From: Thalassospira profundimaris WP0211
Lineage (GTDB): Bacteria > Pseudomonadota > Alphaproteobacteria > Rhodospirillales > Thalassospiraceae
NCBI RefSeq assembly: GCF_000300275.1
Contig: NZ_AMRN01000007.1
Coordinates: 1 to 64,000, forward strand
Reading direction: 5' to 3'
Length of the DNA stretch: 64,000 bases
Shown here: positions 1-9,408 of the stretch, piece after piece
How positions within the stretch are numbered: position 1 is the stretch's first letter
Layout: every line of letters starts with the position of its first letter
Translations under genes and position numbers: made by a program
The notes under the pieces: generated by a model
The model's input: the letters and a program-made list of their open reading frames with translations, nothing else
The model's database searches: none
What the model was told of the DNA's origin: nothing

Positions 1-27
1 TTGCTCTACCAACTGAGCTATGCCGGA
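1..27 (-). tRNA. tRNA, 5' part only, probably tRNA-Asn
   Basis: The minus strand shows the acceptor 5' half TCCGGCA followed by a canonical D-arm (TAGCTCAGTTGGTAGAGC). The gene runs off the left edge before the anticodon. Identity as Asn is inferred from the TCC start and the position next to tRNA-Cys; it cannot be proven here. Confidence 0.8.
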
Positions 28-31
28 TCAG

Positions 32-105
32 TGGAGGCGCGAGCCGGAATCGAACCGGCGTGCAAGGATTTGCAGTCCTCTGCGTAACCACTCCGCCATC
101 GCGCC
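32..105 (-). tRNA. tRNA-Cys (GCA anticodon)
   Basis: On the minus strand, the acceptor arms GGCGCGA and TCGCGCC pair, the anticodon loop reads CTGCAAA (anticodon GCA), and a GGTTCGATTCC T-arm is followed by the discriminator T and an encoded CCA. The length is 74 nt including CCA. It lies 4 nt upstream of the other tRNA, so the two are probably co-transcribed. Confidence 0.95.
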
Positions 106-195
106 TTCGCGTTGGCTGGAGCGGTGTATAGCCTCAACAAACGCACCCCGTCAAGCACCCAATTTTACATTTTTCTGAAGGCTTGGGGATTAGTG

Positions 196-238
196 CTAAG
201 AAAAAGAACAAACCACCCGGGAAAACGTCCCGGGTGGT
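196..238 (-). terminator. Rho-independent terminator of the chemoreceptor gene
   Basis: A perfect 11-bp stem (212-222 with 228-238) has a 5-nt loop. On the minus strand it is followed by a T-rich tract (TTTGTTCTTTTTCTT). It lies just past the stop codon of the minus-strand chemoreceptor. Confidence 0.85.
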
Positions 239-281
239 CGTAAAAGCTTATGGGAATGTCATCCCACAGTTGGTCGAAGGG

Positions 282-2723
282 CTAACCTTTGGCTTTGCCA
301 AAGCGGTTTTCAAGCCACGGTTTCAATCGTTCCTCGCGGATCTTACTCGGTGCGAAATCGAGGTTTGCGATGGTATCGAGACTGTTTTCAACCTCAAACG
401 GAATAGTGGTGTTCGGGCCTTCGATGGTGATCTCGCCCTTTGTGCCTTCCTTGATCGCCTCAACGAGCGAGACCTTTACACCGCCCGCCGATATATCGAT
501 GGTCTGACCACGGATGGACTTCCCGTTGACCTTCACTGTTACGGCGAGTTGAGCTTCGTACCGGGGATCCTTACGACGGTTTACTTCCGGGGTGGCAGTA
601 CGAACGATTCGAACGAGGCTTTTACGAAGTTCAGCGATGCTTTCATCAACTTCTTCGGCGATCTTGTTCATATCAGCCGCACGGGTGAGGTTGTCTTGCG
701 CCTCGGAGGCAACATGGCCGATCTTTTCGGTCACTTCGTTCGATGCTTCTGCTGTCTGAACCACGTTACGGGCGATTTCCTGGGTTGCATCGTCCTGCTG
801 GCGCACGCTGACCGCAACGTTGGAGGCGACTTCGTCAACGCGACGGATGCTTGAAGTCATTTGCTGGACAGTTTCAACCACCGAACCGGTCACATTCTGG
901 ATTTCTCCAAGTTGACGTGTGATTTCCTCGGTGGATTTGGCGGTCTGATTGGCAAGGTTTTTAACCTCCTGGGCGACAACCGCGAAACCTTTGCCCGCAT
1001 CTCCGGCGCGGGCGGCCTCAATGGTTGCGTTCAACGCAAGAAGGTTGGTTTGAGCTGCAATATCACCGATCAGTTCGGCAACCTCGCCAATGCGATCGAC
1101 GCTATCTTTCAGTGATTTGACCGTGTTTTCTGCGCTTTCACCAGCCCGGTTGGCTTCTGCTGTCAGGCTTGTTGCTTCTTCGATTTGTCGCGTAATTTCG
1201 CGGATTGATGCTGCCAGCTCTTCGGATGCACCAGAGACGGTTTCCGCGTTCGCCAAGGCTTCGTGTGCGGCAGCAGCAACACTCTCAGAGTTTTCGGAAA
1301 CACGCTCTGAAGAGCCTGCCATATCAACAGCGGCCGCATTCAAACGCCCTGTTTGATCAATAATTGACTGAACAACCTTTTGCAGTTCTTGCTCGACGGT
1401 CTCGGCTAGGCCACGCAGCGCGCCAACGCGTTGCAGGTTGGACCTTGATTCATTCTCTTCGCGCTCGAGCTTGGCGTAGCAAAGCTTGGCGTGCAAAGCG
1501 CGCAATTGCTGTATCGCCGGTTTGAAATCGGAAACGGATGGCAATTCGATCAAATAGCTAGAATCATTGGTTTCGATGGCTTCGAAATGATTTTCCATCT
1601 GTGCAAGTGGCCGTCTGAGCTTTTTGATCAACCATCCACCGTAAATCACTGTCAAGATAATTGCGAGTGCAAGGAGAACGAGTTCAATAATCAGGGTCCG
1701 AACGAAATCTGCGCGCGCCTGTTCAACCCGTTCGCCAGCGATCAGGTTTTGAAGAACAGACAGATTGCCGATGAGCTCGGTCAGCGGATCGATTTTCTGG
1801 TAAAGCTCTTCCCTGATCAGGGCATCAAGGGCTGCGCTATCCTCGGCGACTAAAATCTGTCGCAGGCGGTCGACCAGTTCATCGGCAACGGGCAGCATGC
1901 CACGTACTTCCTGAACGATTGGCGTTTCCCGGCGGCCCAATTCACGATTGAGGTAAAGGTCAAGGTTCTCCTTGATGCGTGTCCTTGCCACATCAACGCT
2001 TTCAATACCTTCCTGCCACGAAAAGTTGCCATTACGAACCTTGTGAGAGGCATCAACAACGAAAACAGCGTAATCATCGGATATCTGTTTGAGCAGGTTC
2101 AGCGGTTTTACCCGATTGTCATAGAGGCTTATCAGCGCCTTCTCAGTGTTGTATTGGCCCCACAGTCCATATCCACCGATCAGCATCATCAGAATGACCA
2201 TGGTGCCAAATGCAACGGTCAGGCTGCCTTTGATACTGGACAGGAAGTTGCCCAATTTTGCCTTGGTGCTGGTATCTACAATCTCACCATATTCAAGGCC
2301 GACATTTTTTGCCTGTCCCTTGCGCAAGTCGGCATAAATGCTCTCAGCACGCTTTTTTTCTGCGTCCGTCGGTTTGGTGCGGATCGATACATAACCTGTG
2401 ACCTCACCCTTTTCCAGGGTTGGGGTAACGGTTGCGCGAACCCAGTAATGGTCACCATTTTTGGAGCGGTTCTTGACCAGACCTTGCCAGGGAAGTCCGG
2501 CTTTGATCGTTTCCCAAAGGTTTGCGAAGGCTTCTTTGGGCATATCGCTGTGGCGTACAACATTGTGCGGCGACCCGATCAGTTCGTCGTCTGTAAAGCC
2601 GCTAATATCCACAAAGGATTTGTTGGCGAACTTGATGCGTCCACCCGTATCCGTCCCGGAGACGAGAATATCATCGTCATTCATCAGGACTTCACGATTG
2701 GTTACAGGACCATTATCACGCAT
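282..2723 (-). CDS. Methyl-accepting chemotaxis protein with N-terminal PAS and C-terminal PilZ domains
   Basis: An 813-residue receptor that should signal through CheW/CheA. An Aer-like PAS domain covers about residues 18-118 ([17 protein letters not shown], then [12 protein letters not shown]). TM1 is about 167-189, a mostly helical periplasmic segment of about 150 residues follows, and TM2 is about 343-363. A HAMP-like region and a methyl-accepting domain with the conserved hairpin tip ([20 protein letters not shown]) come next. About residue 712 to the end is PilZ-like, with RRKDPRY and DISAGG, the two c-di-GMP-binding signatures. The start is supported by AGGGGAA upstream. A cytoplasmic PAS before TM1 suggests redox or energy sensing, and PilZ suggests c-di-GMP tuning; both roles are inferred. 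No che genes are nearby. Confidence 0.93.
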   Translation of the reverse strand: MRDNGPVTNREVLMNDDDILVSGTDTGGRIKFANKSFVDISGFTDDELIGSPHNVVRHSDMPKEAFANLWETIKAGLPWQGLVKNRSKNGDHYWVRATVTPTLEKGEVTGYVSIRTKPTDAEKKRAESIYADLRKGQAKNVGLEYGEIVDTSTKAKLGNFLSSIKGSLTVAFGTMVILMMLIGGYGLWGQYNTEKALISLYDNRVKPLNLLKQISDDYAVFVVDASHKVRNGNFSWQEGIESVDVARTRIKENLDLYLNRELGRRETPIVQEVRGMLPVADELVDRLRQILVAEDSAALDALIREELYQKIDPLTELIGNLSVLQNLIAGERVEQARADFVRTLIIELVLLALAIILTVIYGGWLIKKLRRPLAQMENHFEAIETNDSSYLIELPSVSDFKPAIQQLRALHAKLCYAKLEREENESRSNLQRVGALRGLAETVEQELQKVVQSIIDQTGRLNAAAVDMAGSSERVSENSESVAAAAHEALANAETVSGASEELAASIREITRQIEEATSLTAEANRAGESAENTVKSLKDSVDRIGEVAELIGDIAAQTNLLALNATIEAARAGDAGKGFAVVAQEVKNLANQTAKSTEEITRQLGEIQNVTGSVVETVQQMTSSIRRVDEVASNVAVSVRQQDDATQEIARNVVQTAEASNEVTEKIGHVASEAQDNLTRAADMNKIAEEVDESIAELRKSLVRIVRTATPEVNRRKDPRYEAQLAVTVKVNGKSIRGQTIDISAGGVKVSLVEAIKEGTKGEITIEGPNTTIPFEVENSLDTIANLDFAPSKIREERLKPWLENRFGKAKG

Positions 2724-3127
2724 TATTTTCCCCTAAATCTCATGCCGAGACAATTTGCGTCAGTCACCCCAAGCGCGACAGCAGAACCCGCTGTACGAAA
2801 TTAATTCGTTTTGTCGGTGTTACTGCGTGCAATGCGCGCCAAAGACTATACGTTGGGTTATGTTTAGCGCGACGGAGGTCGTTTCAAGTGACGGTTGCAT
2901 AATTTTTGTTGTGTTTTGATGGACGGATTGCTGTGTAACGATCTGACAACGCAGAAACATATTTCATGTGAGTACGGAGGAGGGGACTTCGTATAGGGCT
3001 GAGTTCCCGGCATAAACAGGTGCGCAGTTGCCTTATCAAAAGAAGCTTTGCGCGGACATGCGCGCGCAAAGGTCAATCTTTTAGTGCCCTCAATGTGTTA
3101 AAATCGAAGCCACACATTGATCCGATG
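2724..3127. other. Non-coding gap with one strong hairpin
   Basis: No convincing gene is present between the divergent chemoreceptor and the PCMT-like gene. At 3046-3071 a perfect 9-bp stem (CTTTGCGCG / CGCGCAAAG) has an 8-nt loop. On the minus strand it is followed by CTTCTTTTG, so it could end a minus-strand transcript, but no gene on that strand precedes it. Short reading frames here show no family features. Confidence 0.5.
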
Positions 3128-3156
3128 TTGTCAGTTGCTTATGTGCTGACTATAAA
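3128..3156 (+). promoter_or_regulatory. Candidate sigma-70 promoter for the PCMT-like/rhodanese genes
   Basis: TTGTCA (3128-3133) and TATAAA (3151-3156) are separated by exactly 17 bp, with five of six matches in each box. It lies about 80 nt upstream of the chosen start at 3239. Predicted from sequence only. Confidence 0.6.
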
Positions 3157-3238
3157 CAGGGCAATTGCCGCAGCCGTCTTTGGGGACAACAAGAGGACTG
3201 TGGTCTGTTTCTCGCGAGAATTTTCAGGTCAGATAATC

Positions 3239-3892
3239 ATGGATTACCAAATCGCGCGCCATAACATGGTGGAAAATCAGGTTCGGACCAACAAGGTTAC
3301 CGATCCGCTGGTCATTGCAGCGATGGAAGGGGTTCCGCGCGAACTGTTCCTGCCGGAAGGCAAGCGCGGCGTTGCCTATATCGACGAGGATATCGCCGTG
3401 GGCGCCGGGCGTTTTGCCATGGAGCCGATGGTGATTGCGCGCCTTATGCAAAATGCCGAGATTGCTGAAACGGATGTTGCCCTGGTGATTGGTGCCGGGT
3501 ACGGCTATTCCAGCGCGCTGATCTCGCGCGTGGCAGAAACCGTGGTATCTGTCGAAAGCGACAAGGATATGGCTGCCGCTGCCGAGGCGACCTTCCAGAA
3601 GCTAAACTATGACAATGTCATTGTTGTCGAAGGTGATCTTGCATCAGGGTATGCCAAACAGGCTCCTTACAACGTCATCGTCTTCGATGGTGCTGTTGCA
3701 GAAGTTCCGGCGGGTATCCTTGAACAGGTTTCCGAAGGTGGTCGTTTGCTCGCCGTGGTGCGTGAACCGGGCAAGGTAGGCGTTGCACGCCTTTACGAGC
3801 GCGAAAATGGTGTCATCGGGCATCGCGATCTGTTTGATGCGAACATTCCGTATCTTCCGGGATTTGAGCCGGCAGAAAGCTTTGTATTCTGA
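3239..3892 (+). CDS. PCMT-family methyltransferase-like protein, divergent paralogue
   Basis: A 217-residue protein of the protein-L-isoaspartate O-methyltransferase family. The N-terminus (HNMVENQVRTNKVTDPLV) and the SAM-binding region (VIGAGYGYSS) fit the fold. The usual substrate-site motif GQTIS-x-P is replaced by GAGRFAMEP, and motif I lacks the EVGTGSGYQ form, so true isoaspartyl repair is doubtful. A normal Pcm is encoded at 27478-28131. The start at 3239 is chosen because similarity to the family begins there; an upstream extension has no family character. A rhodanese gene and tolC follow, an order often seen in alphaproteobacteria. Confidence 0.85.
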   Translation: MDYQIARHNMVENQVRTNKVTDPLVIAAMEGVPRELFLPEGKRGVAYIDEDIAVGAGRFAMEPMVIARLMQNAEIAETDVALVIGAGYGYSSALISRVAETVVSVESDKDMAAAAEATFQKLNYDNVIVVEGDLASGYAKQAPYNVIVFDGAVAEVPAGILEQVSEGGRLLAVVREPGKVGVARLYERENGVIGHRDLFDANIPYLPGFEPAESFVF

Positions 3893-3905
3893 TTGAGGTT
3901 TGACG

Positions 3906-4226
3906 GTGCTCGACATCAGTTGTGCTGAACTTGCGTCACGGCTTGATGCGAATGCACCGATTGCCTTGCTTGATGTCCGCGAAGATTGGGAACTTGAAAT
4001 CTGCGCGATAGATCGGGCGCTCCATATTCCGCTTTCCCAACTATCGGGAAGGTTGGATGAATTGGCGCCTGATATGCCTTTGGCGATCATTTGTCATCAT
4101 GGCGTTCGCAGTCGCCATGCGGGCCTGTTGCTTGAGGATCATGGATTTAAAGAGCTTTTTAATGTTCGCGGCGGTATAGATGCATGGGCGCTTGAAGTTG
4201 AGCGCGATATGAGCCGCTACGATTGA
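3906..4226 (+). CDS. Rhodanese-like domain protein
   Basis: A small single-domain rhodanese (about 106 residues). It has the N-terminal LLDVREDWE element and the active-site loop ICHHGVRS, where Cys is the expected catalytic residue and CxxGxRS the class signature. A sulfurtransferase role is likely but the substrate is unknown. A TTG at 3900 lies too close to the GAGG ribosome site (3895-3898), so the GTG at 3906 is preferred. It follows the PCMT-like gene by 13 nt and is probably co-transcribed with it. Confidence 0.85.
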   Translation: MLDISCAELASRLDANAPIALLDVREDWELEICAIDRALHIPLSQLSGRLDELAPDMPLAIICHHGVRSRHAGLLLEDHGFKELFNVRGGIDAWALEVERDMSRYD

Positions 4227-4288
4227 AAACGGCGATGACGGAGAAACGGGGCAAATTACTTTTTTTTGATGCAAATGCCTCTTTTCTT

Positions 4289-4300
4289 GGAAAATTTTCC
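4289..4300. repeat. Perfect 12-bp palindrome upstream of tolC
   Basis: GGAAAATTTTCC lies within a candidate promoter stretch (TTGGAA, 17 bp, TACCAT) about 70 nt before the tolC start. It could be an operator, but AT-rich palindromes of this length also arise by chance. Confidence 0.35.
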
Positions 4301-4370
4301 TTCCGTCGTTACCATACGTGAAACTGCGCCGGGGTCGGGACTTGGTGTAGGATTTTACAAGGGTAGATAA

Positions 4371-5723
4371 ATGATCAAACGGTTCTTGCTGACCTGCAGT
4401 ATTCTGGCGACCGGCGGCATTGTTGCCAGCGGCGCTTCTGCAGAAAGCCTGGAAGACGCACTTATCAAGGCGTACCAGAGCAACCCGACACTCGAAGCCG
4501 GTCGTGCGGCACTTCGTTCGACCGATGAAGAAATTTCCTCGGCATTGTCAAACTGGCGGCCGAGTGTAAGCCTTTCTGGTAGCGCAGGTGTTCGTGATAC
4601 CGAAACAGAAACCAACGGTACGAAAACAGATAACAGCCTGACGCCCTATACGGTTGGCCTCAACGTCACGCAGCCGCTTTATCGTGGCGGCCGTACCACG
4701 GCAGAAACCGAACGTGCAGAGGCCCGCATCAAGGCTGCCCGCGCGTCGCTGCGCTCGACCGAGCAGGATGTAATGCTTCAGGTAGCAACGGCGTATTTCA
4801 ACGTTCTGCGTGATACTGCGGTTGTTGAGCTTAATCAGAACAACGTTCGTGTTCTGGAGCGTCAGCTTGAAGCGACCCGTGATCGTTTCGATGTTGGCGA
4901 GGTAACCCGTACGGACGTCTCCCAGGCCGAAGCACGCCTTGCAGGTGCAAAGGCCAATTTGATCTCGGCACAGGGTGCCTTGGCCAATACCCGGGCGCAA
5001 TACGAGCGCCTTGTCGGGAATCCGCCAAGCGATCTTGAAATTCCCAATGCGCTGTCGGGACTTCCGACAAGCATTTCCGATGTTCTGACGATTGCACAGG
5101 GTCAGCACCCTGACGTCTTGCAGGCAATTTACAGCGAAGAAGCTGCTCAGTCTGACATTCGTCTGAGCGAAGGTTCGCTTTATCCGGAAGTAAGCCTTGC
5201 TGCCGGGGTTGAGCGTCAGCATGAAGCGTCAAACGATGATTTCACGTCTGATACGGCGGACATTATCGCGTCAGTCTCGATACCGCTGTACCAGCAGGGT
5301 GCTGTGTTCTCGAACGTGCGTTCTGCGAAGCAGACCGCCGGTCAGGCCCGGATCCAGATTGATGAAGCGCGCCGTTCAGTAATCGAAAACGCAACCAGTG
5401 CCTGGGAGACGCTTGTCACAGCACGTGCAAGCATCGAATCGCAGCAGGCACAGGTATCATCGGCTGAAGTCGCCCTTGATGGCGTTCAGCGTGAAGCATC
5501 GGTTGGTTCGCGTACCGTTCTTGATGTTCTTGATCAGGAACAGGAACTGTTGCAGGCACGTGTGGATCTTGTGGGTTCGCGCCGTGACGCTGCGGTTGCC
5601 GAGTTTCAGGTTAAGGCTGCCATGGGGGCGCTTAATGCGCAGGTCCTTGGTCTGCCGGTCGAAATTTATGACACTGAGTCCAACTATAACAAGGTCAAGG
5701 ACCAGTGGTGGGGAACGGATTGA
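4371..5723 (+). CDS. tolC: TolC-family outer-membrane channel protein
   Basis: A 450-residue outer-membrane efflux protein forming the exit duct for type I secretion and multidrug efflux. A signal peptide ends near residue 24 (ATGGIVASGASA). The mature protein has the two-fold OEP repeat: SLEDALIKAYQSNPTL opens the first half, and VTQPLYRGGRT and VSIPLYQQGA mark the beta-hairpins of the two halves. Long Ala/Glu/Gln-rich helices and GSRTVLDVLDQEQELLQA are typical. The length matches the family. No membrane-fusion or inner-membrane pump gene is adjacent, so partners must lie elsewhere. Confidence 0.93.
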   Translation: MIKRFLLTCSILATGGIVASGASAESLEDALIKAYQSNPTLEAGRAALRSTDEEISSALSNWRPSVSLSGSAGVRDTETETNGTKTDNSLTPYTVGLNVTQPLYRGGRTTAETERAEARIKAARASLRSTEQDVMLQVATAYFNVLRDTAVVELNQNNVRVLERQLEATRDRFDVGEVTRTDVSQAEARLAGAKANLISAQGALANTRAQYERLVGNPPSDLEIPNALSGLPTSISDVLTIAQGQHPDVLQAIYSEEAAQSDIRLSEGSLYPEVSLAAGVERQHEASNDDFTSDTADIIASVSIPLYQQGAVFSNVRSAKQTAGQARIQIDEARRSVIENATSAWETLVTARASIESQQAQVSSAEVALDGVQREASVGSRTVLDVLDQEQELLQARVDLVGSRRDAAVAEFQVKAAMGALNAQVLGLPVEIYDTESNYNKVKDQWWGTD

Positions 5724-5815
5724 TTGGTTGATGGTCGGGGCAGGGTGGCGACATCCTGCCTTCGAACTTGGGTCGGATCGGTCTGGTTAAATGACACTAG
5801 TGCGGAAGTTTAATT

Positions 5816-6457
5816 ATGAGTGACGGGCAACAAGAACCTTCCATGGAGGATATCCTCCAGTCCATCCGCAAGATTCTTGCCGATGAGGGGGATGAAGAAA
5901 AACAGGAAGCTGCTCCTGAACCCGAACCGACGCCGGAACCGGAGCCAGAACCTGAGCCCGAGCCGGAACCAGAACCCGAGCCTGAAGAAGAAATCGACGA
6001 ACTTGTGCTTGACGAAGAGCCTGAGGAACTTGAGTTCGAGGAAGAACCCGAGGAACTGGAGCTCGACGAGCCGGAAGAAGAGGAAGAACTCGAACTCGAC
6101 GATATGCTCGATTTCGATGAAACGCCTCTGGAAGAAGAATTCGACGAGCCGGAACCGGAACCAGAGCCCGAACCGGCAATGCCAGCCCTTTACGATGATG
6201 AAGACGACGAACCGCTGATTTCGAATTTGACGGAATCGACGGCCACCGGAACCATCTCGGAACTGGCGCAAGCTGTTGCAAAGAAACGCGCAGTTGCCCT
6301 TGGCGTCAACGCGGGCCACGCAACCCTTGAGGATCTGGTGCGTGATATGCTGCGTCCGTTGCTTAAGGAATGGCTTGACGAAAACCTTCCCTATATGATC
6401 GAACGCCTTGTGAAAAAGGAAATCGAGCGGATTGTGAACCGCGCCGAAGACCTGTAG
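5816..6457 (+). CDS. PopZ-like DUF2497 protein, polar organiser
   Basis: A 213-residue protein with the hallmark N-terminal helix EPSMEDILQSIRKILADE (about 8-25), a long Pro/Glu/Asp-rich linker (about 30-125) and a conserved C-terminal helical region (LEDLVRDMLRPLLKEW, then ENLPYMIERLVKKEIERIV). In Caulobacter PopZ this architecture gives a self-assembling pole matrix: the C-terminus oligomerises and the N-terminal helix binds client proteins. The linker contains an uninterrupted run of EP dipeptides and is extremely acidic. It precedes valS, a neighbour relation common in alphaproteobacteria. Confidence 0.88.
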   Translation: MSDGQQEPSMEDILQSIRKILADEGDEEKQEAAPEPEPTPEPEPEPEPEPEPEPEPEEEIDELVLDEEPEELEFEEEPEELELDEPEEEEELELDDMLDFDETPLEEEFDEPEPEPEPEPAMPALYDDEDDEPLISNLTESTATGTISELAQAVAKKRAVALGVNAGHATLEDLVRDMLRPLLKEWLDENLPYMIERLVKKEIERIVNRAEDL

Positions 6458-6479
6458 GCGAGCCGATTTTGACATTCGA

Positions 6480-6509
6480 GCGGCGCGCCAACGGTGCGCC
6501 GCTTTTTCT
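6480..6509 (+). terminator. Rho-independent terminator after the PopZ-like gene
   Basis: A 10-bp GC-rich stem (6480-6489 with 6493-6502, one G-U pair) is followed by TTTTTCTTT. Confidence 0.85.
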
Positions 6510-6547
6510 TTGGATAAACAATTAAACCCGCAGCGGATCAAAAGACC

Positions 6548-9214
6548 ATGTTGGAGAAGACCTACAACCCGGCCGATGTTGAAGGCAGACTTTACGATAA
6601 ATGGGAAAAAGCAGGGGCATTTGCCGCTGATCCGGCATCCAGTGCCGATCCCTATGTCATCATGATGCCGCCGCCCAACGTGACCGGTAGCCTCCACATG
6701 GGGCATGCACTGACCTTCACGCTTCAGGATATCCTGGTCCGCTATAACCGGATGAAGGGCAAGGATACCCTTTGGCAACCTGGTACCGACCATGCCGGCA
6801 TCGCGACCCAGATGGTCGTTGAACGCCAGCTTGGCGAACAGAATGTCACGCGCCATGACCTTGGCCGTGAAAAGTTTGTCGAGAAGGTCTGGGAGTGGAA
6901 AGAAAAGTCTGGTGGCACCATCACCAATCAGCTGCGCCGTCTGGGAGCGTCGCCCGATTGGCCGCGCGAACGCTTTACCATGGATGATGGCCTGTCGGCT
7001 GCGGTGCGCAAGGTGTTCGTTAAACTGCACAAGGATGGCCTGATTTACCGTGACAAGCGTCTGGTGAACTGGGATCCGAAACTTCTGACCGCGATTTCCG
7101 ACCTTGAAGTCGTTCAGAAAGAAGTCAAAGGCCATTACTGGCACTTCAAATATCCGATCGAAGGCCGTGACGGTGAGTTCATTATTATTGCGACAACGCG
7201 CCCTGAGACGCTTCTGGGGGATACTGCTGTTGCTGTTCACCCGGAAGATGACCGCTACAAGCATCTGATTGGGAAGCACTGCATTCTTCCAATCGTTGGG
7301 CGCCGCATCAAAATTGTAGCGGACGAATATGCAGACCCTGAGAAAGGTACGGGCGCAGTTAAGGTTACACCGGCCCATGACTTCAATGACTTTGAGGTCG
7401 GCAAACGTGCTGGTCTGGAAAAGATCAACATCCTTGATGATTATGCGCGCATCAATGATGAAGCGCCCGAGGAATACCGTGGCCTTGATCGCTTTGAGGC
7501 TCGCAAACTGATCGTTGAAAAGATGGACGAGCTTGGTCTGCTTGAGAAGATCGAGGATACCGTTCACATGGTTCCATACGGCGATCGTTCGAACGTCGTG
7601 ATAGAGCCGTATCTGACCGATCAGTGGTTTGTAAATGCCGAGGTTCTTGCCAAACCCGCCACCGAGGCGGTTGAAGATGGCCGCATTCGCTTTGTGCCGA
7701 AGAACTGGGAAAACACCTATTTCGAATGGATGCGCAACATCCAGCCATGGTGTATCTCCCGTCAGCTTTGGTGGGGACATCGTATTCCGGCATGGTTTGG
7801 CCCCGACGGGGAATTCTTCGTTGAAGAAACCGAAGAAGAAGCCATGGCCGCCGCCAAGGCCCATTATGGCAAGGATGTCGAACTGACCCAGGAAACCGAC
7901 GTTCTTGATACCTGGTTCTCATCCGGTCTGTGGCCCTATTCGACGCTGGGCTGGCCGGAAAAGACCCCGGAACTTGCCAAATACTATCCGGGCGATGTTC
8001 TCGTCACCGGGTTTGACATCATCTTCTTCTGGGTTGCCCGGATGATCATGATGAGCATGTATTTCATGGACGGCAAAGTCCCGTTCCGTGACGTGTATAT
8101 TCATGCGCTGGTGCGTGACGAACACGGCCAGAAGATGTCAAAATCCAAGGGTAACGTCATTGATCCGCTTGAGATCATTGACGAATATGGCTGTGATGCG
8201 CTGCGCTTTACCCTGACGGCATTGGCAGCCCAGGGGCGCGACATCAAGCTTGCTGCCTCCCGTGTTGAGGGCTACCGCAACTTCGCGACCAAGCTTTGGA
8301 ATGCGGCCCGCTTTGCCGAAATGAATGAATGCAAACCGGTTGATGGCTTTGATCCGGCAGGCGTGAAATCGACCCTTGGTCGCTGGATCGTTGGCAAAAC
8401 GGTCGAAGCGGCCAAGGCCGTTGGCACTGGCATTGAAACCTATCGGTTCAACGATGCCGCCAGCAGCGCCTATCAGTTCGTTTGGGGTTCGTTCTGTGAC
8501 TGGTATCTGGAACTGGCGAAACCGGTTCTGATGGGTAATGACGAGGAAGCCAAGGCGGAAATTCGCGCGGTTACCGCATGGGTTCTTGATCAGATCCTGT
8601 TGATCTTGCATCCGGTCATGCCGTTCATCACCGAGGAACTTTGGGAAAAGACCGCCGATAGTCGTGCAAAAATGCTGATCGCCGAAGGGTATCCGCAGTT
8701 TGACGAAGCCCTGATTGATCGTGAAGCAGAAGCCGAGGTCGATCTGGCCATCCGCCTGATTGGTGACATCCGTGGTGTCCGTTCTGAAATGAATGTGCCG
8801 CCGGCGGCCGAAGTTCCGATCTATCTGGTTGATGCCACCGACGCGATGAAAGCGGCTGTCACGGCACAGGAAGCACAGGTCAAGCGCCTCGCGCGCGTTG
8901 CCGATGTTTCCTTTAAGGGGCAGGGCGATGTCGAGGCGATTGCCAAAGGTGCGATCCAGACTGTGGTTGATGGCGTGACGGTCTTTGTTTCGGTTGCCGA
9001 TTTCATTGATGTTGCCGCTGAGAAGGCGCGTCTTGAAAAGGAAATTCAGGACAAGACGAAATACATCAAGGCCCAGGAAGGCAAGCTTTCCAACGAGAAG
9101 TTCGTCAGCCGCGCACCTGAGCACATCGTCACAGCCGAAAAAGCCAAGCTTGAAGAAGCACGTGATACCCTTGCCAAGCTTAACGAAGCTTTCGCGCGCA
9201 TTGCAGCGATGTAG
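6548..9214 (+). CDS. valS: Valyl-tRNA synthetase
   Basis: An 888-residue class Ia synthetase charging tRNA-Val. The HIGH motif is HMGH in NVTGSLHMGHALTF (about residue 40-53), and KMSKS occurs in GQKMSKSKGNVIDP. An editing (CP1) domain lies between them (TTRPETLLGDTAVAVHP). A C-terminal coiled-coil (about 815-885, AEKARLEKEIQDKTKYIKAQ) is the tRNA-binding arm typical of ValS. The length is normal, and a terminator follows. Confidence 0.97.
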   Translation: MLEKTYNPADVEGRLYDKWEKAGAFAADPASSADPYVIMMPPPNVTGSLHMGHALTFTLQDILVRYNRMKGKDTLWQPGTDHAGIATQMVVERQLGEQNVTRHDLGREKFVEKVWEWKEKSGGTITNQLRRLGASPDWPRERFTMDDGLSAAVRKVFVKLHKDGLIYRDKRLVNWDPKLLTAISDLEVVQKEVKGHYWHFKYPIEGRDGEFIIIATTRPETLLGDTAVAVHPEDDRYKHLIGKHCILPIVGRRIKIVADEYADPEKGTGAVKVTPAHDFNDFEVGKRAGLEKINILDDYARINDEAPEEYRGLDRFEARKLIVEKMDELGLLEKIEDTVHMVPYGDRSNVVIEPYLTDQWFVNAEVLAKPATEAVEDGRIRFVPKNWENTYFEWMRNIQPWCISRQLWWGHRIPAWFGPDGEFFVEETEEEAMAAAKAHYGKDVELTQETDVLDTWFSSGLWPYSTLGWPEKTPELAKYYPGDVLVTGFDIIFFWVARMIMMSMYFMDGKVPFRDVYIHALVRDEHGQKMSKSKGNVIDPLEIIDEYGCDALRFTLTALAAQGRDIKLAASRVEGYRNFATKLWNAARFAEMNECKPVDGFDPAGVKSTLGRWIVGKTVEAAKAVGTGIETYRFNDAASSAYQFVWGSFCDWYLELAKPVLMGNDEEAKAEIRAVTAWVLDQILLILHPVMPFITEELWEKTADSRAKMLIAEGYPQFDEALIDREAEAEVDLAIRLIGDIRGVRSEMNVPPAAEVPIYLVDATDAMKAAVTAQEAQVKRLARVADVSFKGQGDVEAIAKGAIQTVVDGVTVFVSVADFIDVAAEKARLEKEIQDKTKYIKAQEGKLSNEKFVSRAPEHIVTAEKAKLEEARDTLAKLNEAFARIAAM

Positions 9215-9236
9215 GGTTTCGGACCAATCTGCGAGA

Positions 9237-9267
9237 AAGGCCAGCCGTCTTTGGTTGGCCTTTTTTG
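9237..9267 (+). terminator. Rho-independent terminator of valS
   Basis: A 10-bp stem (AAGGCCAGCC / GGTTGGCCTT, one wobble) is followed by a T run, 22 nt past the valS stop. Confidence 0.85.
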
Positions 9268-9408
9268 TTTTGGGTTCAATTGAACTGTCTTAATGTCGCA
9301 AAAATCTTCACCCGATCATGCAGAATCGCTTAGATTGGCGTCGCCCGTTCCTGTGAGCGACAAGAACCCCCATGGAATGACGATTTTCGTCGCGTCCAGT
9401 CGATAAGA

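Noticed and set aside
183..854. A 223-codon plus-strand frame at the left edge
   Set aside because: Antisense to the chemoreceptor MA and PilZ region, and it runs through that gene's terminator.
5810..7864. A 684-codon open frame on the minus strand
   Set aside because: It is fully antisense to the PopZ-like gene and valS. Its translation has no domain and looks like an Arg/Phe-rich shadow of Glu/Pro-rich coding sequence.
8138..9124. A 328-codon minus-strand frame
   Set aside because: Antisense to the C-terminal part of valS, with no recognisable motif.
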